64,000 nt of DNA from Paenibacillus mangrovi (GTDB taxonomy: Bacteria > Bacillota > Bacilli > Paenibacillales > Paenibacillaceae). The DNA lies in assembly GCF_022898935.1 (NCBI RefSeq), contig NZ_JALIRP010000001.1:124001-188000 (forward strand), given 5' to 3'. Under the pieces are notes generated by a model. That model was not told the DNA's origin. It did not search any database and was given only the letters and a program-made list of their open reading frames with translations. Position numbers and translations under genes: made by a program. Of this stretch, positions 35,364 to 43,835 are shown in pieces (within the stretch, counting starts at the first letter, position 1; each line of letters opens with the position of its first letter).

Positions 35364-36587
35364 ATGGAACAACAATTTTGGCTTATGAATGCCCGCCTGG
35401 AAAATGGTTATCAGATACAGGATGATGTCATCACCGGAACGAAAACAGTAGTAAGGCATCTGCTCATAGAGAACGGAAATATCACGAAAATGCTTCCAGC
35501 CGATCAGTCTATTTCGGATCAGCTTCCGCAAGTAGATGCAGGCTTCCGCCTGGTTCTTCCTTCTTTCGTGGAAAAGCACTGCCACCTGGATAAGACGCTG
35601 CTCGGTGGACGCTGGAGAGCTGTTACGCCTGTGAAATCTATTTTTGATCGGTTGGATGAAGAGAAAGAATTGGACTCCACGCGCTCTATTTCTATACGGG
35701 AGAGTGCTGCAAACTATCTGGAGGCTTCATTAAAGTCAGGTGTAACGCATATCAGAACCCATGTCGACATATTCCCTGAGGTGGGGCTTACGCATTTGGA
35801 AGAGGTTCAACATGCGCTGCGTTTGTATGAAAATAAGCTGTCATACGAAATTGTGGCTTTTCCTCAGCAGGGACTGCTTCGCTCCGGGTCGGAAAAGCTG
35901 GTTAGAGAGGCCATCCGAAAGGGAGCTTCCATGGTCGGCGGCGTCGATCCTGCTACCGTGGATGGGGATGTGGAAAAATCCTTGCAGACGATGGTGACCA
36001 TTGCTGCCGAGGAAAACGCAGGCATCGATTTGCATCTCCATGATCCGGACCGTCTTGGGATATATACGATCAAGCGGCTGGCTGAGCTTACAATAGAAGC
36101 TGGGCTTCAAGGAAGAGTGGCCGTCAGCCATGCGTTCAGTCTGGGAGATATCCCTGCCAAACAAGCTGAGGAGGTAGCGGAACTGCTGGCACACGCTGGA
36201 ATCACGATTATTACGAGCGTTCCAATGAATCGAAAGTTCCCTCCTGTGAGACTGCTGCATGACTATGGGGTATCTGTAGCCGTTGGGTGTGATAATGTTT
36301 ATGATATCTGGTCACCTTTCGGAAATGGAGACATCCTGGAGCGGGCAGGGCGGCTGGCTGAAATTTCGCATTGGGTGGATGAACGCTCATTAGCCGAGAC
36401 GCTTGCGTACATTACGGATGGAATAACTCCACTGGATCAGATCGGCAAGCAGGTATGGCCGAAGGTCGGAGATGAGGCAAGCCTGGTACTAGTTGAAGCT
36501 TCCTGCTCGGCTGAGGCGATTGCAAGAAGAGCGAAGAGAATCGCAACGATGTTTAAAGGAAAGATCGTTTCGGGTTCATTGGATTAG
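35364..36587 (+). CDS. CodA-like amidohydrolase, copy 2
   Basis: A 407-residue paralogue of the preceding gene, alike from end to end (HCHLDKTLLGG, EIVAFPQQGLLRS, DLHLHDPDR, VSHAFSLGD, VGCDNVYDIWSPFGNGDILE). The first metal motif is HCH rather than HIH. Twenty-six base pairs separate the genes and each has its own AAAGGA-type ribosome site, so they form an operon produced by tandem duplication and divergence, possibly acting on two related cyclic amides or in sequence on one pathway. Confidence 0.85.
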   Translation: MEQQFWLMNARLENGYQIQDDVITGTKTVVRHLLIENGNITKMLPADQSISDQLPQVDAGFRLVLPSFVEKHCHLDKTLLGGRWRAVTPVKSIFDRLDEEKELDSTRSISIRESAANYLEASLKSGVTHIRTHVDIFPEVGLTHLEEVQHALRLYENKLSYEIVAFPQQGLLRSGSEKLVREAIRKGASMVGGVDPATVDGDVEKSLQTMVTIAAEENAGIDLHLHDPDRLGIYTIKRLAELTIEAGLQGRVAVSHAFSLGDIPAKQAEEVAELLAHAGITIITSVPMNRKFPPVRLLHDYGVSVAVGCDNVYDIWSPFGNGDILERAGRLAEISHWVDERSLAETLAYITDGITPLDQIGKQVWPKVGDEASLVLVEASCSAEAIARRAKRIATMFKGKIVSGSLD

Positions 36588-36589
36588 TA

Positions 36590-36622
36590 AAAAGCCGGCG
36601 TTTTTTTTGCCGGCTTTTTTTC
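36590..36622. terminator. Bidirectional terminator
   Basis: AAAAGCCGGC and GCCGGCTTTTTT pair around a T-rich loop; serves the amidohydrolase operon and the convergent MarR gene. Confidence 0.9.
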
Positions 36623-36626
36623 GCAA

Positions 36627-37058
36627 TCATGCCTCCAATTCAGCTAGACTCAGGCTGATTTTATGCAAAAGCATTAGCAGTTGCTCCTCCTCTTCCGAGC
36701 TTAAATACAAGGCAAGTCTCTTGTTGGCATCATCCAGAATGGACTGCAGCACAGGTTCAAATTCCTTCGCTTTTGGCGTTGGATAGACCAGTAAGGAGCG
36801 TCGATCATCGGGATCTGGAATTCGTTCAATATACCCGGACTGCTCGAGCTGTTTGACGGATCTTGCAGTGGTGGCTTTATCGAACTTAAGTTCTTGCGTA
36901 AGCTGGTCTTGATTAATTCCCGGACTCCGGAGAACGAGCTTCAGAAAGCTATGCTGTCCTCCGCTGCCGATTCCATAAGGAGCCAATTGCTTGGTGAGCA
37001 TCTTTTGGTTTGAACGATGAATATATGAAATGAGCTTGCCAATGGGTTCTTTTTTCAC
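36627..37058 (-). CDS. MarR-family repressor
   Basis: A 143-residue winged-helix regulator (GSGGQHSFLKLVLRSPGINQDQLTQELKFDKATTARSVKQLEQSGYIERIPDPDDRRSLLVYPT is the DNA-binding core). GTG 37058 is preferred, eight bases after GAGAGG; a GTG 9 bp earlier is too close to it. It is divergent from an MFS drug-efflux gene, and the intergenic region has two GTTGC-N4-GCAAC sites, so it most likely represses both genes until a toxic ligand binds. Confidence 0.92.
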   Translation of the reverse strand: MKKEPIGKLISYIHRSNQKMLTKQLAPYGIGSGGQHSFLKLVLRSPGINQDQLTQELKFDKATTARSVKQLEQSGYIERIPDPDDRRSLLVYPTPKAKEFEPVLQSILDDANKRLALYLSSEEEEQLLMLLHKISLSLAELEA

Positions 37059-37156
37059 GAGGCGCACCTCTCAAATCAATCTTCTACATACTATGAGCTT
37101 AGTAATAATAAATCAGGACAATTATATAGATATTATAAATATACTATCGCAATATT

Positions 37157-37170
37157 GTTGCGCACGCAAC
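37157..37170. promoter_or_regulatory. MarR operator 1
   Basis: GTTGCGCACGCAAC: GTTGC-N4-GCAAC inverted repeat, the same symmetry as the site at 37199-37218, 44 bp away start to start within the shared core. Confidence 0.65.
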
Positions 37171-37198
37171 TATTATGAGTTACACTGGTTTCAATCGA

Positions 37199-37218
37199 TT
37201 AGTTGCATCTGCAACTAA
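37199..37218. promoter_or_regulatory. MarR operator 2
   Basis: TTAGTTGCATCTGCAACTAA, 9-bp arms with a 2-bp centre, again GTTGC-N4-GCAAC, ending 28 bp before the efflux gene start, where a bound repressor would block transcription. Confidence 0.7.
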
Positions 37219-37246
37219 TAAGACTTTTGAAGATCAGGAGGTAACT

Positions 37247-38707
37247 ATGAGTGCAGCCTTTGCTACTTATCAAGAAGATGCCGCCATTCAGAAAAAACGC
37301 TGGTTAATTCTTGTTGTGCTTAATTTGTTTACATTTATGTCCACGCTGGATGGCAGCATTGTCAATATTGCACTTCCAGTTCTATCACAAAAGCTGGGAT
37401 TGCCGATTGCCCAGATTGAATGGGTCACTACGGGTTACCTGATGGCGATCTGCTCCGTGATCCTGTTCTTCGGGAAGCTGGGGGATATGCTTGGCAAAAT
37501 CCGTATTTTTAAACTTGGCACATATATTTTTGTCGTCGGTTCATTATTATGCGGATTTAGCAGCTCGCTGCCGTTCCTGATCACCTCACGGATCATACAA
37601 GCGCTTGGAGCCTCGATGACCATGGCCAACAGCCAGGGGATCATTACGGATATTTTTCCGGCGAAGGAACGTGGTAAGGCGCTCGGTTTGATCGGAACGT
37701 TTGTCTCTCTGGGGAGTATTGCCGGACCAAGTCTCGGCGGTATTATCATTTCTTCACTGGGCTGGGAATATATTTTCTGGGTGAATGTGCCGATTGGACT
37801 CATTGCCATTTTTATTGGATGGAAGGTCCTCCCTGCGGATTTGGTCAAAGTGAAATCAAAAATTGATGTCCCAGGCAGCCTGTTGTTCGCTGTATTCATT
37901 ATTGCATTGTTTACTGGTCTTCTGCTGGGGCAGCAAGCCGGATACAACAACATTTGGATTATCTTGTCGCTGATTCTGGCGGCTGTTGCGCTGGTATTGT
38001 TTCTACGTATTGAACTTGTTCGGAGTGAGCCGCTGCTCGAGCTGTCTCTGTTCAAAAATCCATTGTTTTCGGTTAGCATTCTCTGCGGTTTTCTCGTCTT
38101 TGCGGCGAATTTCTGCTTCAATATTATCGCACCGTTCTATGCACAAAATATGTTGAATTTAACTCCGTTTGCTGCAGGCTTTTTGTTGATGCTATTTCCG
38201 ATCTGCATGGTCATTGTTGCGCCAATAAGCGGGGCACTTTCCGATAAAATAGGATCTGAACCCTTGACCTTCGCCGGACTGATCGTGATGGTGATCGCCC
38301 AGTTCGGATTGGCTTCACTTCATGATGGCAGCTCGTTGTTAATCGTTGGAATCTGGATTGCGATGCTCGGCATCGGCAGCGGTCTGTTTCAATCTCCAAA
38401 CAATTCACTCGTGATGTCACAGGTTCCGCGTACCCAGCTTGGTTCGGCTGGAAGTGTTAATTCATTGGTTAGGAATGTGGGGATGGTTGTAGGGATTACG
38501 ATCGCAACAACGACGCTGTTCAATGTGATGAGCAGTAAGGCCGGTCACCGGGTGACTGGACTTATTCCGGGTCGTCCTGATATTTTCCTCAGCGGTATGC
38601 ATACCGTATTTATTGTATCCTCCTGTATTTGCCTAGCGGCGGCGCTGCTTACGGGATGGCGGATGTATTACTCCTATTCTGGAAAGCATGCTGCGTCCAA
38701 GGGATAA
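37247..38707 (+). CDS. MFS drug-efflux transporter, DHA2 (EmrB/QacA) type
   Basis: A 486-residue inner-membrane proton antiporter with about 14 hydrophobic segments. FTFMSTLDGSIVNIALPVL is the DHA2 motif D1-like N-terminal helix; GKLGDMLGKIRIFKLG is the motif A loop and RIIQALGASM motif B. ATG 37247 follows AGGAGG; the frame extends upstream through operator 2, which rules out the earlier start. Substrate likely a hydrophobic drug or toxic metabolite; regulated by the divergent MarR. Confidence 0.93.
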   Translation: MSAAFATYQEDAAIQKKRWLILVVLNLFTFMSTLDGSIVNIALPVLSQKLGLPIAQIEWVTTGYLMAICSVILFFGKLGDMLGKIRIFKLGTYIFVVGSLLCGFSSSLPFLITSRIIQALGASMTMANSQGIITDIFPAKERGKALGLIGTFVSLGSIAGPSLGGIIISSLGWEYIFWVNVPIGLIAIFIGWKVLPADLVKVKSKIDVPGSLLFAVFIIALFTGLLLGQQAGYNNIWIILSLILAAVALVLFLRIELVRSEPLLELSLFKNPLFSVSILCGFLVFAANFCFNIIAPFYAQNMLNLTPFAAGFLLMLFPICMVIVAPISGALSDKIGSEPLTFAGLIVMVIAQFGLASLHDGSSLLIVGIWIAMLGIGSGLFQSPNNSLVMSQVPRTQLGSAGSVNSLVRNVGMVVGITIATTTLFNVMSSKAGHRVTGLIPGRPDIFLSGMHTVFIVSSCICLAAALLTGWRMYYSYSGKHAASKG

Positions 38708-38718
38708 AACGCTGTTGG

Positions 38719-38747
38719 TTTGGACAATTCCGACTATAAAGGTATAC
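38719..38747 (+). promoter_or_regulatory. Sigma-A-type promoter for the acyl-CoA dehydrogenase
   Basis: TTGGAC (38719-38724), 17-bp spacer, TATACA (38742-38747), 45 bp before the start codon. Confidence 0.6.
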
Positions 38748-38791
38748 AATATTAGGAATAAAATAATAGCAGCAGAGAGGAGAATTGCCGT

Positions 38792-39991
38792 ATGAATTCT
38801 ATCCAAGCGGATCCATTTGTCAGAAATGAGCGTGAGGAACAGATTGCATCGAGATCCGACAGGCTTGCTGCGATCTTCGCGAAGCGAGCTTCTTTGCATG
38901 ACCGAGAGGGTTCATTTCCTTTTGGGAATTTTGATGATCTGCGGGAAGCAGGCTATCTGAAACTAACCGTACCGGAAGAGTTCGGAGGCGAGGAAGCATC
39001 TCTGTACGAAATGCTGCTTGCGCAGGAACGGCTTGCGAAGGGAGATGGTTCGACGGCGCTGGCTGTGGGCTGGCATATCAGCCAAATCCTGCAGATGCGG
39101 ATCAAACAATCATGGCCGCGGAAGCTGTACGCCGAATTTTGCAGAGAGGCTGCGGAAAAAGGCGCGATGATCAATCAGTTCGCAAGCGAGCCTTCCACAG
39201 GCAGCCCAAGCCGCGGCGGCCGGCCGCAGACTGCTGCCGTAAAGACGGAAGGTGGTTATCTGTTGACCGGACGCAAAACCTTCAGCTCACTCATTCCTAT
39301 ACTGGATCAGTTTACGGTCACTGCTTTTGTGGAGGATGAGGAACGGGTTGGTACGTTTTTCGTCCGCAAAGGACCTGGTGTAAGCATTGACGAGACCTGG
39401 GATACGCTTGGCATGCGGGGAACCGGAAGCCATGATCTGCTGCTTAAAGATGTGTTTGTACCGGAAGACGAAAGAATCGACAGCTGCGAAGCCGGAGAAG
39501 GGGCCGCGGCAGGAACTGGCATGTCCGACCATGGTGGAGCGCTTCTGCATATTCCGGCTTGCTATCTCGGCATTGCTTGGGCGGCACGCGACTTTGCGGT
39601 GAAGTTCGCTACAGAATATCGTCCCAGCAGCCTTCAGGGACCGATCGCAGAGCTGCCTCATATCCAGCAGAAAATTGGGGAGATGGAATCGGAATGGATT
39701 ACGGCACGAACGCTTCTTTACAGCGTTGCGGATCGCTGGGATCGCATACCGGCAGAGTGGGCATTTATGAGGCCTGAGCTTGGACTCGCCAAGACAGTAG
39801 CGACGAACTCGGCGCTCCGGATCGTTGATCTGGCGATGCGGATCGTGGGAGGATCTAGCATGTCACGCAGCCTGCCGCTGGAGCGAATGTACCGCGACGT
39901 TCGCGCGGGACTTCATAATCCGCCGATGGATGACTCCGTCATCACCATGCTGGCCCAGCGCGCGATTCGTGAGTGCCGAGAATGCAAATGA
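38792..39991 (+). CDS. Acyl-CoA dehydrogenase-family flavoprotein
   Basis: A 399-residue ACAD-fold protein: N-terminal helical domain (LREAGYLKLTVPEEFGGEEASLYEMLLAQERLAKGDGSTALAVGWH), beta domain (LTGRKTFSSLIPILDQF, DTLGMRGTGSHDLLLKDVFVPED) and C-terminal helices (MRIVGGSSMSRSLPLERMYRDVRAG). It should use FAD and may oxidise an acyl-CoA, although related monooxygenases (DszC/SfnC type) share this fold. The catalytic base usual in true acyl-CoA dehydrogenases is not obvious to me, leaving the monooxygenase branch open. Transcribed alone from its own promoter. Confidence 0.85.
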   Translation: MNSIQADPFVRNEREEQIASRSDRLAAIFAKRASLHDREGSFPFGNFDDLREAGYLKLTVPEEFGGEEASLYEMLLAQERLAKGDGSTALAVGWHISQILQMRIKQSWPRKLYAEFCREAAEKGAMINQFASEPSTGSPSRGGRPQTAAVKTEGGYLLTGRKTFSSLIPILDQFTVTAFVEDEERVGTFFVRKGPGVSIDETWDTLGMRGTGSHDLLLKDVFVPEDERIDSCEAGEGAAAGTGMSDHGGALLHIPACYLGIAWAARDFAVKFATEYRPSSLQGPIAELPHIQQKIGEMESEWITARTLLYSVADRWDRIPAEWAFMRPELGLAKTVATNSALRIVDLAMRIVGGSSMSRSLPLERMYRDVRAGLHNPPMDDSVITMLAQRAIRECRECK

Positions 39992-40020
39992 AAAAACATT
40001 GAAGCCGCCGGGCGGAATGA

Positions 40021-40093
40021 AGTGCACCCTTTAGAATAGGCATTGGAAAAACCTCCGGGTGAATCCGATGAAATTCTTGGGGGTGCATTTTTC
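40021..40093 (+). terminator. Possible long-loop terminator
   Basis: TGCACCC and GGGTGCA pair across about 50 nt of partly structured sequence, followed by TTTTTC. Weak but the only candidate after the dehydrogenase gene. Confidence 0.4.
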
Positions 40094-40207
40094 TTGATAT
40101 CCTCAAACTATTTATAACTATTATTTCAAAATAGCATATCTCTCTTAATTTAAATTACTATTATTCATTAAAAATACATAATTAAAATGCCTGTCCATGG
40201 ATTGACC

Positions 40208-40224
40208 TGATAATCATTCTCAAG
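40208..40224. promoter_or_regulatory. Fur box 1
   Basis: TGATAATCATTCTCA matches the 7-1-7 consensus TGATAATNATTATCA at all but one position. It precedes the iron permease gene by 64 bp. Confidence 0.78.
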
Positions 40225-40246
40225 TAAACTAGAGCAGGATTGTTAA

Positions 40247-40263
40247 TGATAATCAATCTCAAT
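40247..40263. promoter_or_regulatory. Fur box 2
   Basis: TGATAATCAATCTCA, a near copy of box 1 located 39 bp downstream and 25 bp before the start codon; a bound Fur dimer would occlude transcription initiation. Confidence 0.72.
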
Positions 40264-40287
40264 TGACTATAGAAAGTGGGCACCCCC

Positions 40288-41757
40288 ATGCACAAATTGC
40301 CAAAAGTAACGCTCTTGATTCCGCTCCTGCTCATCATTCTACTCTTACCTCAATCAGTTATGGCAGCAAGTCAAGGCATTGAGAATATGAAGCAAGCCCA
40401 GAATCAAATCGAGCAGACGATTGATCTGGCTAAACAAGATTTAGTTAAAGCAAAACAAGCCTACGACCAATATCACGACCTTTGGATGAACGTTGAAGAT
40501 AGCGTTAAAACAGATTCCAAAGCTGCGTATAAAGATATCGAAACTCAAATGGGGCAGGTGGAGTACGCCTTTATCGTCAATAAGCAAGATGATGTCCTAA
40601 AAGCACTGGATAGCCTGCAACAGGTGCTCGTGAAGTATACTTCCGGGCAATACGCGAATGTGGCGAGCAGTAAAGATGAAAACATTACACTTGCCGAATT
40701 TGTTACACTTTTGGACCAAACAAAAGATGCAGTACAAAAGCATGATCAAGCAGCATCACTTAGCGCGATCAATAAGGTCAGAGAGAGTTGGTTAAGCGTC
40801 GAAGGCAACGTCGTAGCCCAATCTGCCACGGTGTACAGCAACACGGAGCGCGATATGGTCGTTGTGAACGCGATGATTACAGATCAGAAGTATGATGAAG
40901 CGACAAAATTACTGAGCGACATGATAACATACATTACACCTCTTACACAAAAATCCTCCTATACGATTTGGGACGCTGCCATGATTCCGATTCGTGAGGG
41001 ACTCGAAGCGCTTCTTGTGGTGGGTGCGTTGCTTGCCTTTGTTAAGAAATCCAATAACCAAAAAGGGAAGATTTGGATTTGGGCTGGCGTAACGGTAGGA
41101 ATTCTCGTCAGCGCTGTGCTTGCTCTGGTTGTGCAGTTCATATTCACTTCCGGGGCTTTTGGAAACAACAACTTCCTAATTAGTGGCTGGACTGGTATAT
41201 TCGCAGCTGTGATGCTGTTATACATGAGCTTTTGGCTGCACAGCAAATCAAACGTCAAGCAGTGGAATGCGTATATCAAAGAGAAAACAGAAACAGCTTT
41301 AAGCAAAGGCAATATCATATCTCTTGGTGTTTTGACCTTTCTAGCGGTATTCCGTGAAGGAACCGAAACAGTCTTGTTTATTATCGGTATGGTAAATCAA
41401 ATCAGCGTTCAGGACCTTCTCCTGGGCATTTTAATCGGGGTCGGGGTTCTTGTGGTTCTCGGGTTCATCATGCTCTACATCGGCGCCAAGCTTCCGATAC
41501 GGCCATTTTTCATTGTTTCAAGCTTAATCGTGCTGTACCTCTGTATTAAATTTACGGGTCTTGGCATCAATAGCCTGCAGTTGGCTGGTGTGATTCAAAC
41601 CACGCACAGTTCGGTGTTGCCGAGCATCAGCTTCCTTGCCTTCTTCCCATCGTGGCAAACCGCAATACCGCAAATTCTGATTATGGTCGCCGCAATCGTT
41701 GTTTTTGTAAGGGAGAAATTTAAAAGTAAAGCCAAATTATCTGTTACTCAATCTTAA
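40288..41757 (+). CDS. efeU: FTR1/EfeU-type high-affinity iron permease with extracellular repeat domain
   Basis: A 489-residue protein. A signal-like first helix (1-27) is followed by a soluble region of about 200 residues and then roughly seven membrane segments carrying the two iron-channel motifs REGLE (236-240) and REGTE (356-360). The soluble region has two degenerate repeats of the form W-x3-E-x2-V-x8-Y (around W66 and W168), a pattern repeated in the downstream lipoprotein. The start is set at ATG 40288; an upstream GTG (40276) is possible. Two Fur boxes precede it, indicating expression under iron limitation. Confidence 0.92.
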   Translation: MHKLPKVTLLIPLLLIILLLPQSVMAASQGIENMKQAQNQIEQTIDLAKQDLVKAKQAYDQYHDLWMNVEDSVKTDSKAAYKDIETQMGQVEYAFIVNKQDDVLKALDSLQQVLVKYTSGQYANVASSKDENITLAEFVTLLDQTKDAVQKHDQAASLSAINKVRESWLSVEGNVVAQSATVYSNTERDMVVVNAMITDQKYDEATKLLSDMITYITPLTQKSSYTIWDAAMIPIREGLEALLVVGALLAFVKKSNNQKGKIWIWAGVTVGILVSAVLALVVQFIFTSGAFGNNNFLISGWTGIFAAVMLLYMSFWLHSKSNVKQWNAYIKEKTETALSKGNIISLGVLTFLAVFREGTETVLFIIGMVNQISVQDLLLGILIGVGVLVVLGFIMLYIGAKLPIRPFFIVSSLIVLYLCIKFTGLGINSLQLAGVIQTTHSSVLPSISFLAFFPSWQTAIPQILIMVAAIVVFVREKFKSKAKLSVTQS

Positions 41758-41784
41758 TTCTAAAGATCCTCGGAGGAACACAAA

Positions 41785-42516
41785 ATGAAAAAGAAATTCA
41801 TAATGTCCATTCTTGTACTAACACTATCTGCAGCCATGCTCTCCGCATGTGGCGCAAAGCCAGAAGGTGAAGCGGCAGATTCAGCCATGCAGGAACAAAC
41901 AACAACAACGAATGCTTCCGAGCTTTCGGTGAAAGACGGAACTGCAAAACTGCTTTCGAACGCAAAACAGCTAAAAAAAGCTGCGACCGCTGGCGATGAA
42001 ACCAAGATTAGAGAGATAGCTCCGAGTCTTGAAGAAGTTTGGGCTTCATTTGAAGATGGGGTCAAGGAAAAATATCCGGATATTTATGATGAAATCGAGA
42101 AAAGTCTGAATCCAGTTGTCGCAGCGGCTAAAAATACAACAATGGATAAAGATGCGGTTTTAAAAATTGACGATCAGCTTATCCAGGTGCTGTTTGACCT
42201 CTCGGGAAAGCTAATCACAGTTGATCAGGTTAAAGCAGGCGCCAAACAAATGCTTGACATTACAAGTGAAATCAAGAAAGAAATCGCCGCTGGAAATGAT
42301 GCTAAGGTAAGTGAGCTGGCTCCAAAATTAGAAGATGTATGGAAAACATTTGAAGATGGCGTCCCAATGCGCAGTGCTGATTTATATGACAAAATTGAAA
42401 AGAGCCTCAATCCTGAAGTAGCAGGTTCACAAATGAGTCCCATTGATAAACAGGTAATGACTCAACTAAATGATAACTTAACACAAGCTCTAAACGAGCT
42501 TATTCAAGGGATTTAA
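41785..42516 (+). CDS. Iron-regulated lipoprotein with two 100-residue-period repeats
   Basis: A 243-residue lipoprotein, lipobox LSAC (Cys22), with an internal duplication: residues 58-136 and 158-236 match with an offset of exactly 100 (EEVWASFEDGV / EDVWKTFEDGV; YDEIEKSLNP / YDKIEKSLNP; W86/W186, Y101/Y201). The same W-x3-E and Y-x3-E spacing occurs in the soluble region of the FTR1 permease just upstream, so I infer a common ancestral iron-handling repeat. It lies 27 bp after the permease in one operon and may deliver iron to it, in place of EfeO. No EfeB peroxidase is present. Confidence 0.82.
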   Translation: MKKKFIMSILVLTLSAAMLSACGAKPEGEAADSAMQEQTTTTNASELSVKDGTAKLLSNAKQLKKAATAGDETKIREIAPSLEEVWASFEDGVKEKYPDIYDEIEKSLNPVVAAAKNTTMDKDAVLKIDDQLIQVLFDLSGKLITVDQVKAGAKQMLDITSEIKKEIAAGNDAKVSELAPKLEDVWKTFEDGVPMRSADLYDKIEKSLNPEVAGSQMSPIDKQVMTQLNDNLTQALNELIQGI

Positions 42517-42528
42517 TAATCAGTTACC

Positions 42529-42575
42529 AATACGGCTTTCATTCAGATTTACGAATGGAAGTCGTATTTTTTTGT
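42529..42575 (+). terminator. Hairpin terminator of the iron operon
   Basis: AATACGGCTTTCATTC pairs with GAATGGAAGTCGTATT (few wobble/mismatch positions) around CAGATTTAC, followed by TTTTTTTG. Confidence 0.9.
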
Positions 42576-42700
42576 TGAACCGTTCCACTGGAGTAAGATC
42601 TTTTACCCCCGCCTCAAAATGAACCAAAGCTTAATATTACCTTTACAAAATTTGCGATTCTATTAAATAATTCATTTTTATAATAAAAAACGTAAGGGTT

Positions 42701-42716
42701 ATTAAACCGGTTTAAT
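42701..42716. promoter_or_regulatory. Perfect 16-bp palindrome, LacI-type operator
   Basis: ATTAAACCGGTTTAAT reads identically on both strands and has the central CG of LacI/GalR operators. It lies 77 bp before the LacI gene that heads the second phosphoesterase operon; autoregulation is inferred. Confidence 0.65.
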
Positions 42717-42792
42717 GATCGAACGGCGCGCGATAAATCGGCTTAACAACTTACGTATATTCAGAGCATCCAGAAGGAGAATCAACAATCAA

Positions 42793-43812
42793 ATGGCTAC
42801 CATTGATGATGTTGCCAGAAAGGCTGGGGTATCCAAAGGAACGGTATCTAGTGTGTTTAGTAAAAAAAGACCCATCAGTCAGCAGGTAACGGAACGGGTG
42901 CTTGAGGTAGCGAAAGAGCTCGGTTATTTTCCAAACCATATCGCGAGAAGCCTGTCGATCAAGAAAACCATGATTGCCGGTCTGAGAATACCGCTGTCTT
43001 CCGATGGAACAATGTCTGCCTTCGATTCCCAAATGATTAATGGAGTCATAAAGGAATGCTCCAAACAAGGATATCGAGTGCTGCTCGACACCTTGCCGGA
43101 GCAGGATGATCCTACTTTATTTTCTCAGGATCCCGTCGATGGCATCATTATGCTGAACCCGCGGAAGAATGACACCCGAATCGGACGTTACAATCAAATG
43201 GGCATACCACTTGTTCTTGTAGGGCGCCCGGATCCGCTGGATGATTCAATTAGCTATGTTGATAACAACAATACAGAAGCGGCCTATCAGGTGGGTGATT
43301 ATTTGCTCCGAAGCGGTCATAAGTCTGTTCTCTTCTTGAATGCATCATCGGATATGACAGTGGCTTATGATCGGAAGAACGGTTTGATGGAGGCTTTTCG
43401 ACATCACGGACTTCCATTCTCGGAAGAGCATGTTATGCACTATAACCGTAAGCTGCATGTGAGTGGAACAGAATACGGATATATGTCCATCATGGATACT
43501 TTTGAAGCGATGAACTATTCAGCAGTCATAACGGATACGGACCGGGTGGCGCTCGGTGTGCTGAGAGCGGCTAGAGAGCTTGGCATCGAGGTACCGGAGA
43601 GGTTGTCGGTGATCGCGCTCAGCAATGATGCTACTCTGGCTCAAGAGATTAATCCGAAGCTTACATCTGTAGAATTGTCGGCGGATCTGCTCGGCGCGGA
43701 AGCTGCCAAGCTGTTGATCGAGAAGATGAATGACATGAGCATGAACCGGCAAGTGATTATTCATGCCAAACTGGTTGTCAGGGAATCATGTAGTACTCAA
43801 AATTCATCATAA
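42793..43812 (+). CDS. LacI-family regulator of the second phosphoesterase operon
   Basis: A 339-residue LacI protein starting MATIDDVARKAGVSKGTVSSVFSKKRPISQQV (helix-turn-helix), hinge PNHIARSLSIKKT, then an effector domain (VDGIIMLNPRK, VGRPDPLDDS). ATG 42793 is chosen because the helix-turn-helix starts there, with AAGGAG 13 bases upstream. It directly precedes the binding protein and two permeases and likely controls the whole 43.8-52.0 kb run. Confidence 0.92.
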   Translation: MATIDDVARKAGVSKGTVSSVFSKKRPISQQVTERVLEVAKELGYFPNHIARSLSIKKTMIAGLRIPLSSDGTMSAFDSQMINGVIKECSKQGYRVLLDTLPEQDDPTLFSQDPVDGIIMLNPRKNDTRIGRYNQMGIPLVLVGRPDPLDDSISYVDNNNTEAAYQVGDYLLRSGHKSVLFLNASSDMTVAYDRKNGLMEAFRHHGLPFSEEHVMHYNRKLHVSGTEYGYMSIMDTFEAMNYSAVITDTDRVALGVLRAARELGIEVPERLSVIALSNDATLAQEINPKLTSVELSADLLGAEAAKLLIEKMNDMSMNRQVIIHAKLVVRESCSTQNSS

Positions 43813-43835
43813 ATGATAAATGAGGAGCGATAAGA

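Noticed and set aside
37175-37246. N-terminal extension of the MFS transporter
   Set aside because: It would translate through a MarR operator; AGGAGG supports ATG 37247.
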